Shown here in pieces: positions 44,703 to 53,799 of a stretch of DNA of 64,000 bases. The notes under the pieces were generated by a model. The model did not search any database and was not told the origin of the DNA. It saw nothing but the letters and a program-made list of their open reading frames with translations. The DNA comes from G965237725 sp965237725 (GTDB taxonomy: Bacteria; Pseudomonadota; Gammaproteobacteria; Arenicellales; Poriferihabitantaceae). Where the stretch lies: assembly GCA_965237725.1 (NCBI GenBank), contig OZ250151.1, positions 3,906,001 through 3,970,000 of the forward strand, written 5' to 3'. The translations under genes and the position numbers were made by a program. Every line of letters starts with the position of its first letter. Position 1 is the first letter of the stretch.

Positions 44703-45344
44703 ATGGTGGATGATTTAGAAACCTGGCTCGATCGGGTGTATGCCTCCGGGGGAGACCGGAAAACCCTCGACGCGCTGTATGACCAGTGGGCCGCGGAATA
44801 TGATCAACAAATCTGGGCCAGCGGTAATCCCTATATTACGGTTTCCTTAGGCATGGTTGGGCGCTATCTGCCAGATAATAATGCTGCGATTCTCGATGTG
44901 GGTTGTGGTACCGGCAACATGGCCCAGGTTATGCATCAAATGGGATATAGCAACATTCAGGGCTTAGAGCCCTCACAGGGCATGCTAGATATTGCCAGAC
45001 AAAAAGAAATTTACACTGAGTTACATCAGTTGTTTCTCGATAGCGATATCAATTTGCCAGACAACAGTTTTGATGGCGTTGTTGGTGCAGGGGTACTGAC
45101 TCATGGCCATGCCCCACCGGAATCATTGGACGGTATTTTAAAACTGACTAAACCTGGGGGCATGATTATTTTTTCCCTGTCCGAGATCGCCTATAACGAC
45201 TATGGCTTTGGCGAAAAAATTGAGCAGTTACTCAGGGATAATTTATGGCAGCAACTGGATTGCTCACGATTATTCCGTACCTATCCATTTTCTGAAAAAG
45301 AAGCCCATTTACGCCACTGGGTCTATGTATTTAAAAAATCTTAA
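44703..45344 (+). CDS. Class I SAM-dependent methyltransferase
   Basis: This 213-residue protein has motif I AAILDVGCGTGNMAQVM (about residues 60-76), the acidic GLEPSQGML near 91 and VVGAGVLTHGHAPPESL near 128. The N-terminal helix with TLDALYDQWAAEYDQQIW is that of the Williams-Beuren/METTL27-like methyltransferase group. The substrate is unknown. It has a good ribosome-binding site (gaggaaag) and is divergent from the thi operon. Confidence 0.88.
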   Translation: MVDDLETWLDRVYASGGDRKTLDALYDQWAAEYDQQIWASGNPYITVSLGMVGRYLPDNNAAILDVGCGTGNMAQVMHQMGYSNIQGLEPSQGMLDIARQKEIYTELHQLFLDSDINLPDNSFDGVVGAGVLTHGHAPPESLDGILKLTKPGGMIIFSLSEIAYNDYGFGEKIEQLLRDNLWQQLDCSRLFRTYPFSEKEAHLRHWVYVFKKS

Positions 45345-45360
45345 GGTTCGCAGAGGATTT

Positions 45361-46236
45361 CTATCTGTTAATCCCCAGCGTATTCGCGGCCTGATCTGAG
45401 GTTGCTGGTTCTCGGCCAATTTCACGGATAATTCGAACTGCGCGCTCGATTAACTGGACGTTGGTGGCAAATTCATCTTTAGCCAGATAAAGGTTATCTT
45501 CCAGACCAACTCGACAATTACCGTTTTGGGCGGCGGACTGGGCAACGATATCGAATTCAAATCGGGATATTCCAAACGCGCCCCATCTTGCATTCTCAGG
45601 TAACAGGTTTTTCATTACATTGAGAATTTCCGGGGTGGCAGGGGAGGCATGGGGAATGCCGAGGCAAAGCTGAAACATTGGCGGTGCATCAATCAGGCCT
45701 TCGTCAATTAGCTTATGAGCGAACATAATGTGACCAGGTTCAAATACTTCGATTTCTGCTTTAACCCCTAGTTCCTGGATTCGTTTGGCCATTATCCGCA
45801 GATGATCCGGGGTATTAACAAAAATACTGTCACCAAAATTGAAAGTACCCACGTCCAAAGTGCATATATCGGGTTTAAGCTCTTCGATATGTACCAGCCG
45901 CTCGAGCGGTGGGATCAATGTGGTTCCCGGGCCACCCACCATTGGATCTTCGATTCCCGGAGTAAACCGTGCACCTTCACTTGTTGTCAAATTAATAAGG
46001 ATATCGCTGCCTGAATCCTTGATGCGGCTAAATACTTCTTTGAAAAGGTCTGGATCACCCGAGCGCATTCCAGTTTTCGGATCCCTGACATGAATATGGG
46101 CAATTGCTGCGCCGGCCTCACCAGCTTCAATACAGTTATTGGCAATCTGTTCCGGGGTTATAGGATAGTCTGGATGCTTGGCCTGGTTACTATGGCCGCC
46201 AGTGACAGCGCAGGTTAGGATGACTTCATTGCCCAT
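45361..46236 (-). CDS. Beta-keto acid cleavage enzyme (BKACE, DUF849)
   Basis: This 291-residue barrel protein has the zinc HxH in AAIAHIHVRDPKTG near residue 46, NLTTSEGARF near 80, CTLDVGTFNFGD near 121 and RVGLEDNLYLAKDEFATN near 242. BKACE enzymes cleave a beta-keto acid with acetyl-CoA to an acetoacetate and an acyl-CoA; one clade acts on dehydrocarnitine. The window's carnitine and betaine theme makes such a substrate plausible, but this clade assignment is inference. It is divergent from the FadN-type gene. Confidence 0.9.
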   Translation of the reverse strand: MGNEVILTCAVTGGHSNQAKHPDYPITPEQIANNCIEAGEAGAAIAHIHVRDPKTGMRSGDPDLFKEVFSRIKDSGSDILINLTTSEGARFTPGIEDPMVGGPGTTLIPPLERLVHIEELKPDICTLDVGTFNFGDSIFVNTPDHLRIMAKRIQELGVKAEIEVFEPGHIMFAHKLIDEGLIDAPPMFQLCLGIPHASPATPEILNVMKNLLPENARWGAFGISRFEFDIVAQSAAQNGNCRVGLEDNLYLAKDEFATNVQLIERAVRIIREIGREPATSDQAANTLGINR

Positions 46237-46439
46237 TTTGATCTCGATTTTCTAAACTGAAATAGGATCAAAAGTGTACACCAAATCAAATCATAATATG
46301 AAATCAGCATTAGAAATGGAATTTCCAGGTTACAAATAAAATTTGTTGTTAATCCCGTGTTGTGTCTGACACAATACCCAGCGAAAATTTGGGGTGAACC
46401 AATTAGTCGTATTTTGTAATTTTTGGATGAGAATAGTAT

Positions 46440-48752
46440 ATGAGTTTTAAAAAAGTTGCAGTGATTGGCGCAGGCACCATGGGCGCGGGAATTGCAGGGC
46501 AGGTTGCCAATGCAGGGGTCGATGTTCTATTGCTTGATCTGCATAGCGATGGGGAGAATGTAAATGCGGTGGCTGAGCGCGGATATAAACGGTTGATGGA
46601 CCCAAATCAACCCGGGCTCATGAGTGAAGATTCGGCAAAGAGAATTACCCTGGGTAATATACGCGATGATTTTGATCTGCTTAAAGATTGCGACTGGATT
46701 GCTGAAGCCGTTGCGGAGCGGCTGGATTTAAAAAAGGATTTGTATCAACGGTTAAACGAAACTTGTAACGATAAATCCATCATTACCTCCAATACATCCA
46801 CCATTCCTATTCGATTGCTGGTTGAAGATTGCCCGAAATCCTTTCAGAAACGTTTTGCCATCACCCACTTTTTTAACCCGGTGCGTTTTATGCGCTTGCT
46901 TGAACTGGTTCGTGGAGAAAATACCGACCCAGAAGTCATCGACAAACTCGATGGTTTTTGCGAGCAAAACCTGGGCAAGGGCGTGGTCCGATGCCTGGAT
47001 ACCCCCGGATTTCTCGGTAATAGAGTCGGCGTGTTTGCTATCCAGTGTGCCTTACATTCTGCATTCAAACTCGGACTGTCGCCGGGTGAGGCGGATGCTA
47101 TTTTTGGCCGCCCCATGGGCATCCCAAAAACCGGCGTATTTGGGTTATACGATTTAATCGGTATTGACCTCATGGCCGATGTTGTAAAAAGTCTGGTTAG
47201 CATTTTGCCCGAAGGTGATGCATTTCACGCCTATGCCAATGAAATACCGTTGATGACCACGATGATTGAAAATGGCCAGACCGGAAACAAGTCAAATCAG
47301 GGATTTTATCGTCAGGATGAACAAACAGATCAACGTTATGTTTTGAATTTCCAGAGCGGGGACTATGAACTCTATGACCGATTGACATTACCCCTGGCAG
47401 AGCAGGCCCAGGAAAAGGGTATTCGACATCTTTTGACCGATGATTCGGTTTATGGTGAGTTTGCCTGGAAAGTATTGTCCCAAACTCTATGTTATGCCGC
47501 GTCACTGATTCCGGAAGTGGGTGATGATGCGGTTGGTATCGATGATGCCATGAAACTGGGTTACAACTGGTTGTATGGCCCGTTTGAGATGATGGATGAA
47601 ATTGGGGTGGATTACATTATCCAGCGCCTTGAGAATGGAAATCGTACGGTGCCGACCTATTTGCAGAATACAAAGGGCAGCAGTTTTTATCGCGTAAATA
47701 AGGGTGCACTCGAGTCGAGAAAGATTCAAGGCAACTGGCATGAGAACAAACGACCCCAGGGCGTGATTCGATTTAACGAATTGAAACGAACCCTAAAGCC
47801 TGAAAACTCCAATGCGATGGCCAGTTGGTATGTGGTTGATGGTGCAGCTGTAGTCGAGTTTCATAGTAAAGCTAATGCCCTGGACAGCGAGTCCATGTCC
47901 ATTCTGGCCGACGCAATGACTGAGATCGAGTTGAGAAAATTAACCGGCCTGTTGGTACATAACGATGCACAGCATTTTTCCTGTGGCGTAAACCTGGGTG
48001 CGGTACGGGATTATTACAATAAAGACGACCTCGATGGTCTTGATAAATTTCTCCATCATTTTCAACAAACCGTCCTGGCTATGCGGCAGGCATCGTATCC
48101 GGTTGTAGTAGCGCCAGTGGGTTTATCTTTGGGTGGCGGTTTCGAAGTTGTGCTTCATGGCAAGCAGGTGGTATGCCACGCCAATTCGGTAATGGGACTG
48201 GTGGAGTCACTGGTCGGCGTGATTCCTTCTGGTGGTGGCTGCAAGGAGATACTTTATCGGTGGGTGGAAAATCTAGGTTGTGAGGACGATATCAGCGATG
48301 CGAGCTGGAAAGCATTTATGAATATCGGGTATGGGCGCACTGCGACTTCGCCTATTCTGGCAATGGATCTAGCCATGTTGCGAAAAAATGACAGCTATGA
48401 AATGAATCGTGACCGCATTTTTCAGGCGGGTCTAAAGGCACTGGCAACATCAAAAGGTCAAATGCCTTTCCATCGCCCGGATTTACCCATGCCCGGTGCC
48501 GAAGTATTTTCCAAAATGGTGGCGTGGTTGAAAAAAGCTCATGAAGAAAATAAGTTAACACCCCACGATGTGGTGGTTGGAACGGAAATTGCCAGAATTG
48601 TTAGCGGCGGTGATATCGAAAGGGGTACCAGGTGGTGCGAGCAGGATTTGTATGATGCTGAAAGGAATTCTTTCAGGACCATGGTGTTGACCGATGCAAC
48701 CCGGGCACGTATTGATACCATGCTTGAACTGGGTAAGCCGTTAAGAAATTAA
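46440..48752 (+). CDS. 3-hydroxyacyl-CoA dehydrogenase/enoyl-CoA hydratase, FadN type
   Basis: This 770-residue fusion has the NAD-binding start VAVIGAGTMGAGIAGQVANAG (residues 6-26), the dehydrogenase His/Asn region FAITHFFNPVRFM near 140 and a C-terminal crotonase domain from about residue 460 (ALDSESMSILADAM, LSLGGGFEVVLH). Dehydrogenase-first order is that of FadN, the reverse of FadB/FadJ. It carries out two beta-oxidation steps. The crotonase oxyanion loop is readable, but whether both glutamates remain needs alignment. The sulfotransferase gene follows after 20 bases. Confidence 0.9.
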   Translation: MSFKKVAVIGAGTMGAGIAGQVANAGVDVLLLDLHSDGENVNAVAERGYKRLMDPNQPGLMSEDSAKRITLGNIRDDFDLLKDCDWIAEAVAERLDLKKDLYQRLNETCNDKSIITSNTSTIPIRLLVEDCPKSFQKRFAITHFFNPVRFMRLLELVRGENTDPEVIDKLDGFCEQNLGKGVVRCLDTPGFLGNRVGVFAIQCALHSAFKLGLSPGEADAIFGRPMGIPKTGVFGLYDLIGIDLMADVVKSLVSILPEGDAFHAYANEIPLMTTMIENGQTGNKSNQGFYRQDEQTDQRYVLNFQSGDYELYDRLTLPLAEQAQEKGIRHLLTDDSVYGEFAWKVLSQTLCYAASLIPEVGDDAVGIDDAMKLGYNWLYGPFEMMDEIGVDYIIQRLENGNRTVPTYLQNTKGSSFYRVNKGALESRKIQGNWHENKRPQGVIRFNELKRTLKPENSNAMASWYVVDGAAVVEFHSKANALDSESMSILADAMTEIELRKLTGLLVHNDAQHFSCGVNLGAVRDYYNKDDLDGLDKFLHHFQQTVLAMRQASYPVVVAPVGLSLGGGFEVVLHGKQVVCHANSVMGLVESLVGVIPSGGGCKEILYRWVENLGCEDDISDASWKAFMNIGYGRTATSPILAMDLAMLRKNDSYEMNRDRIFQAGLKALATSKGQMPFHRPDLPMPGAEVFSKMVAWLKKAHEENKLTPHDVVVGTEIARIVSGGDIERGTRWCEQDLYDAERNSFRTMVLTDATRARIDTMLELGKPLRN

Positions 48753-48772
48753 TTTTACTGGTATTTGAATCA

Positions 48773-49513
48773 ATGAGTAAAATTCTGGTTTTATGGGCGA
48801 CGCCAAGATCAACCTCCACTGCCTTTGAATGGATGATGCGAATGCGTGGAGACATGAAATGTTTTCACGAGCCGTTTGGCCCGCCCTGGTACCAGGGGGA
48901 TCAAGCGATGTGGCCCAGACTCAAAGCCGATAGCCCCCGCACTCCAGGATTGACTTTTGAGAGTGTGTGGGAGGAGCTCAAATCCATTGCCAATAAGGAG
49001 CCTGTATTTTCCAAAGATTTCCCCCATTATATTGAACATATGTGGAGCGATGAATTTTTCAGTCATTTTAATCACAGTTTCCTGATTCGGGATCCTGCCA
49101 AGGTCGCCACCTCCATGTTCAAACACTGGCCAGACTTTACTTTGAATGAAGTTGCCTTTGTTGAGCAACGCGCACTATTCGATCGCCTTAGCGACCAATG
49201 GGGCGAAACGCCGCCGGTTATTGATAGCGACGATATGCTGGAAAACCCCCATGGCATTGTCGAAGCATATTGCAATGCAGTGGGAATTCCATTTATTGCT
49301 GAGGCATTGACGTGGAAGCCGGGGGATCGTGAAGAAGTAAGCTGGTATGATGGCGGGTCATGGCATGGCAATCTACGTGGTTCAACGGGGCTGGAAGCTC
49401 AGCCCAGACAGTATATTGATATCAGCGATGCGCCCGACCGGGTCAAAGAAATTTATGAGATTTGCCTGCCCCATTATGAGCACTTGCATCAACACCGCTT
49501 GGCGGCGGTTTAA
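48773..49513 (+). CDS. Sulfotransferase-like P-loop protein
   Basis: This 246-residue protein begins KILVLWATPRSTSTAFEWMMRMRGDM, where ATPRSTS is the PAPS 5'-phosphosulfate loop of sulfotransferases, followed by KCFHEPFG and the 3'-binding-like HSFLIRDPAKVATSMFKHWP near residue 100. Relatives are often mislabelled as branched-chain aminotransferase-like. It is directly behind the FadN gene and probably cotranscribed. Its end overlaps the convergent DmdA-like gene by four bases. Confidence 0.8.
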   Translation: MSKILVLWATPRSTSTAFEWMMRMRGDMKCFHEPFGPPWYQGDQAMWPRLKADSPRTPGLTFESVWEELKSIANKEPVFSKDFPHYIEHMWSDEFFSHFNHSFLIRDPAKVATSMFKHWPDFTLNEVAFVEQRALFDRLSDQWGETPPVIDSDDMLENPHGIVEAYCNAVGIPFIAEALTWKPGDREEVSWYDGGSWHGNLRGSTGLEAQPRQYIDISDAPDRVKEIYEICLPHYEHLHQHRLAAV

Positions 49514-50661
49514 CCTCCAGTGGCTATTTCTTTTTTCGGGTCATAAAATGGTTTTGGGACCACGGTGATATTTCGATCACCTTCCGATGACTGGGTAACT
49601 GCACTTTCGCCAATCTCCGAATAATTGATATCCAGTAGTGCCAAAGCGATATTATTTTCCAGTCGGGGGGAATAGATGGCTGAGGTAATACTGCCAATTT
49701 GTTTGTTATTTTTGACTACGGACCAGTGTGTATCATTTGAATATTCCAGGGCAGGCCCGTCAATTTCCAGGCCAACCAGTTTGCGCCGGACTCCGCATCG
49801 TTTGATATTTTTAAGGGCTCGTTTACCTATAAAATCGGCATCCATTTCCAGGTCAACCAATCGGTCCAGCCCCATTTCGAATGGATTGTTTTCTATATTT
49901 ATATCCGCAACATAAGACAACATTCCACCTTCTATCCTGCGAATAGACGAAGTATGACCCGGGAACAATCCCAGGGGCTCGCCAACGGACATTAAATGTT
50001 CCCACAGTTCGTTGCCCTTGGAACCGTCGCGGAGAAATATTTCATAGCCCAACTCACTGCTCCAACCCGTTCTTGAAATCACCAGAGGAATGTTGTCCAG
50101 AGTAAATTCTCGAAAGTAATAATAAGCTAGCTCTTCGATCCAGTTTCCAAATACCGCTTTCATGATTTCCCTGGATTTTGGACCTTGTAATTGCAGGGGA
50201 GAAACATCGGGCTCGGTTATGGTTATGTCCATTCCGGAATTCACTTGTGCCCCTTTGGCCCACAACAATACATCGCTATCTGACAGAGATAACCAGAAAT
50301 GATTTTCACCCAGTCGTAACAACACCGGGTCATTAACGATGCCACCTTCCGCGGTGGTAATGAATATATATTTACATTGATCAATCTTGCACTGACTCAG
50401 GTTGCGCGGGGTCAGATATTGAACGAATCGGGCGGCATCGGGTCCGGTAATTTCGACCTGGCGCTCAACGGCAACGTCACAGAGAATGGCATGGTTAATC
50501 AGATTCCAGAAATTTTGCACCGGATCGCCAAAACTCCTGGGGATATACATATGGTTGTATACCGAATATGCCTCGGCGCCCCAACGCTGGGTTGCCTCGA
50601 AAAAAGGGGATTTTCGAATTTGGGTGCCATGTCCGACCTGACCGTATTGGGTAGATGTCAT
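49510..50661 (-). CDS. GcvT-family demethylase, DmdA-like
   Basis: This 383-residue folate-dependent protein resembles SAR11 DMSP demethylase DmdA along its length: YSVYNHMYIPRSF near residue 32, CDVAVERQVEITGPDAARFVQYLTPR near 58, SLSDSDVLLWAKG near 126, LQLQGPKSREIMKAVFG near 153 and a C-terminal ISSAxYSP-like ITSAIYSPRLENNIALALL. DmdA moves a methyl from DMSP to tetrahydrofolate. The protein could instead demethylate another betaine or glycine derivative. A PhyH dioxygenase gene lies 160 bases upstream on the same strand. Confidence 0.85.
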   Translation of the reverse strand: MTSTQYGQVGHGTQIRKSPFFEATQRWGAEAYSVYNHMYIPRSFGDPVQNFWNLINHAILCDVAVERQVEITGPDAARFVQYLTPRNLSQCKIDQCKYIFITTAEGGIVNDPVLLRLGENHFWLSLSDSDVLLWAKGAQVNSGMDITITEPDVSPLQLQGPKSREIMKAVFGNWIEELAYYYFREFTLDNIPLVISRTGWSSELGYEIFLRDGSKGNELWEHLMSVGEPLGLFPGHTSSIRRIEGGMLSYVADINIENNPFEMGLDRLVDLEMDADFIGKRALKNIKRCGVRRKLVGLEIDGPALEYSNDTHWSVVKNNKQIGSITSAIYSPRLENNIALALLDINYSEIGESAVTQSSEGDRNITVVPKPFYDPKKEIATGG

Positions 50662-50821
50662 TTTATATAAGAAAGCATGAGGGTTAGTCCAACCAAAGAG
50701 GTAGTTAAGAAATTTTTACGGCGGGATTGTATCAGTTAGCCAGGGATTTCATATCCACTGAGCTTGGGCGGGGTTAGATCAATACGACTATGTCTGAGAG
50801 AGAAAATTGGCGAAATAAAAA

Positions 50822-51694
50822 CTAAAATACCCTTGGAAATGTAGCGCATTCCATGTTGCCACCGTGGACCAAATTTTCGCCTCGCTCATTGGGTGAACAT
50901 TCCCTGGTTTTATTGTTGTAGCTGGCATCGTCTCCCAGCCAATGGGTGCAAATTGCCCGCCTGCGATTTCTCCGTTGAAGATTTCCCGGTGCACTGTGGT
51001 GTGTGCGGAAATTCAAAATCAGGCAATCACCGGGTTCCAGCTCGGCACAGACTATTTCATGACTGCCTTCGACTTCTTCCCAAATCGGCGGGCCGGGTTG
51101 ATTGTGCCCGCGCTTTTCCTTTTTTGAGAAAAAATCTACTGCACTAAAATTTTTGGCATATTTATGCGACCCTGGTAAAAATCTGAGAGAGGTTTCAGCA
51201 GGCACATAATCCAGGGCTGTCCAGACGTTACAAACCTGGGATCCAGCCACTGGCCAGTAGGCTTCATCATAGTGCCAGGGCGTTCTGGCGCTGGTGCCGG
51301 GTTCTTTGACGATGGCCATATCGAAATAGAGCAGCAGGCTTTTTGTACGCATTACGCGGCGTGCAAGATCTGCCGCTGGAGAATCGAATGTGAATTTTTG
51401 AAATGACGGCAGTTGTTTCCAAAGGAATGTATCGTAGAAAAATTTTCCTGACTCGCCTTTTTTTTGATAACTAAAATGTTGCTCATTGTTGGTTCTCGAT
51501 CGCAATGCTGCAGCAACAGCACGACGGCCGGTTTCAACCCAATGGTCATTAAATGCACCACGTAAACAGACCACACCATCGCGTTGGTAGGTATCGATGG
51601 CGGCTTTGCCAGGGTGGCCGATTGAGGTGAGCTTAAAACCTTTTAGTTCTCGAACTGATTTCGTGAATGGAATATTCATTACAAACCCAAGCAT
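50822..51694 (-). CDS. Phytanoyl-CoA dioxygenase (PhyH) family protein, copy 1
   Basis: This 290-residue 2-oxoglutarate/Fe(II) oxygenase has YQRDGVVCLRGAF near residue 36, iron ligands His and Asp in TPWHYDEAYW near 137, LRFLPGSHKYAKNF near 171 and the distal His in TFHHSAPGN-type RTHHSAPGN near 225. It ends RGENLVHGGNMECATFPRVF, almost the same closing pattern as copy 2 at 58.7 kb. Members hydroxylate small natural compounds. It may act with the DmdA-like protein downstream. Confidence 0.9.
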   Translation of the reverse strand: MLGFVMNIPFTKSVRELKGFKLTSIGHPGKAAIDTYQRDGVVCLRGAFNDHWVETGRRAVAAALRSRTNNEQHFSYQKKGESGKFFYDTFLWKQLPSFQKFTFDSPAADLARRVMRTKSLLLYFDMAIVKEPGTSARTPWHYDEAYWPVAGSQVCNVWTALDYVPAETSLRFLPGSHKYAKNFSAVDFFSKKEKRGHNQPGPPIWEEVEGSHEIVCAELEPGDCLILNFRTHHSAPGNLQRRNRRRAICTHWLGDDASYNNKTRECSPNERGENLVHGGNMECATFPRVF

Positions 51695-51789
51695 ATGTTT
51701 GGCGGGATTGTATCTTGGTAAATTTGGCCTGTCATTGATAATTTACCCTGTCAGTGCCCCCTAACTAAGATATTGTTGTCTTTTAGGTT

Positions 51790-53790
51790 TTATGGGTTGC
51801 TGGATTTATCACCGTTTGCGAGCTTTAGAAACAGGTGCTCATAGGCACTTGCAACATATTTGGATCCAAATGTGGATAAATGATTTTTATCGCGATAAAG
51901 TAACTTATCGCCTACTGCAACTATACAAATTTTAGAATCGCATAATTTTTTCCCAGGGCGGAGTACGGTAATTGGTTTTTTATTTTCTAATTCAGAAATT
52001 ATTGATGCTGACTTTTCCGTTCGGTTCTGTACTATTTCCAGGGTAGGCCCGATTAGTTTATTGATGTCGCGGCCGGTGATTGCTGCAACAAAGCCTGCGC
52101 TAGCTACATTGGTGACAATTTCGGGAACCTGATCAAGCAGGACAACCTCTTTACCTCTTTCGAGAAGGGTGTCGATGGTCCGGTTTAGCCCTCTATCGAA
52201 TAACTCTACGTGATTGCCATAGTATTGTTCATTTGATCCTAGCAAATCCACCAACCTGCGGCCCGTGCCGTGTGGGTAGGGTTTCCCAGTTGCCCAAAGC
52301 GCCCAAAGTCCGCTGATAATGACGGTCTGAATTTGCGGGTTTTGATCGAGGTAAGCGAGTACCAGGTTGTCGAATCGGGTGCAAAGGTCTCTGCCGCGAC
52401 GGTCAATCCCATACAATGGTGCACAACCCCCCTGGAATGCAACTCGACCAGAAATCCCATGGTTATGGGCAGCTAAATCAATACCCGATGCATAGGCCAT
52501 AGCAAAGGAATCTCCCCATAAAAGAAACCTGGCTTCCGAATTTTGTTCTCCAATCTTGCATAGATCCTGATTTTTGTTGAGCCGGCTAAAAACTCGATCG
52601 CAGTTGGACCAAACATTCCATTCAACATCTCTATTAAATTTTTCGTCAGCAACCTCAAAATCATATCGTTTTGGGAATCCATGCATTGCTACTACTGAGA
52701 GGCCCAATAAAATGACAGAACCTGTTCCCAAAGTTGCCAGCTTAAATATTCTGGTTCGGGATGCGATAAATAACCTTGATCTAAAGGGCCTTTCCACATA
52801 TCGCCAAGTTAGGATGGAAAGTCCCAGCACGAGAATCAATACAACGACGGATTGTGGAAGGGTGAGTTCGGTGATGGCGTATAATTTGGCGTAGACAATT
52901 AGAGGCCAGTGCCATAGGTAAAGCGAATAGGAAATCAAACCAATAAAAACTATGGGTTTGAGACTAAGCAATCTGGAAACCAATGAATCTCCACCGATGC
53001 CCGCATAAATGATCATAGCGGTGCCAATGGTAGGAATTGCTGCGACTAATCCTGGGAAATCCCTTTTTGGAATAATCGAGAATATTGTGTAGAAAATCAT
53101 CCCCAACCCTGTGATGGTGAGGAGATTTCGGATAGATTCAGATTTAACCACGGGTAACCGATTTAAGCCGATAATTGCACCAAGCAATAATTCCCAGGCC
53201 CGCAGGGGAAAAAGATAGAAAGCGGCTTCTGTACTATCCTTTAAAAAGTATAGACTGGCACCAAATGACAAAATTGTTATTCCAATAATCCAGGGCAACG
53301 CAGCGTTGGATGATTTTTTACAAACCAATAACAAAAAGATTGGGAAGAATATATAAAACTGTTCTTCGACCCCTAAAGACCATGTGTGCAGTAAAGGCTG
53401 TAGCTCCGAGGCGCTGTCAAAATATCCCGATTTCAAGAAGAAAAAAATGTTTGAAGAGAAAAGTGCCGTAGCAAATGCACTCCAGCCCAGATCAACGTAT
53501 TGGCTTGCATTGAATAAAAAGGCACCAATAAGCACGCTGACCAAAACTACGATGATTAATGCTGGCAGTATCCGCCTTAGCCTGCGTTCATAAAACCCCG
53601 CGAGGGTAAACACACCTTGGTTTATTTCACGGATAATTATAGAAGTGATTAGATAACCCGAAATTACAAAAAATATATCTACCCCAACAAATCCACCACT
53701 AAGCTGTTCGATCCCCAAATGGAATAATAATATGGACAAAACCGCAATGGCGCGTAGTCCATCGATATCCGGGCGGTAAGTCGTTGTCAT
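51790..53790 (-). CDS. Acyltransferase-3 with SGNH domain (O-acetylation of surface glycan)
   Basis: This 666-residue protein has the AT3 membrane domain (residues 1-360) that starts YRPDIDGLRAIAVLSILLFHL and contains FVGVDIFFVISGYLIT and HTWSLGVEEQFYIFFPI, then a periplasmic SGNH hydrolase domain with LLWGDSFAMAYASG near residue 425 and DKNHLSTFGSKYV near 640 (the Asp-His pair). These OafA/OatA-type proteins O-acetylate lipopolysaccharide or other exported glycans. It fits with the GT61 and GT2 genes close by. Confidence 0.94.
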   Translation of the reverse strand: MTTTYRPDIDGLRAIAVLSILLFHLGIEQLSGGFVGVDIFFVISGYLITSIIIREINQGVFTLAGFYERRLRRILPALIIVVLVSVLIGAFLFNASQYVDLGWSAFATALFSSNIFFFLKSGYFDSASELQPLLHTWSLGVEEQFYIFFPIFLLLVCKKSSNAALPWIIGITILSFGASLYFLKDSTEAAFYLFPLRAWELLLGAIIGLNRLPVVKSESIRNLLTITGLGMIFYTIFSIIPKRDFPGLVAAIPTIGTAMIIYAGIGGDSLVSRLLSLKPIVFIGLISYSLYLWHWPLIVYAKLYAITELTLPQSVVVLILVLGLSILTWRYVERPFRSRLFIASRTRIFKLATLGTGSVILLGLSVVAMHGFPKRYDFEVADEKFNRDVEWNVWSNCDRVFSRLNKNQDLCKIGEQNSEARFLLWGDSFAMAYASGIDLAAHNHGISGRVAFQGGCAPLYGIDRRGRDLCTRFDNLVLAYLDQNPQIQTVIISGLWALWATGKPYPHGTGRRLVDLLGSNEQYYGNHVELFDRGLNRTIDTLLERGKEVVLLDQVPEIVTNVASAGFVAAITGRDINKLIGPTLEIVQNRTEKSASIISELENKKPITVLRPGKKLCDSKICIVAVGDKLLYRDKNHLSTFGSKYVASAYEHLFLKLANGDKSSNP

Positions 53791-53799
53791 GATCGAGTG

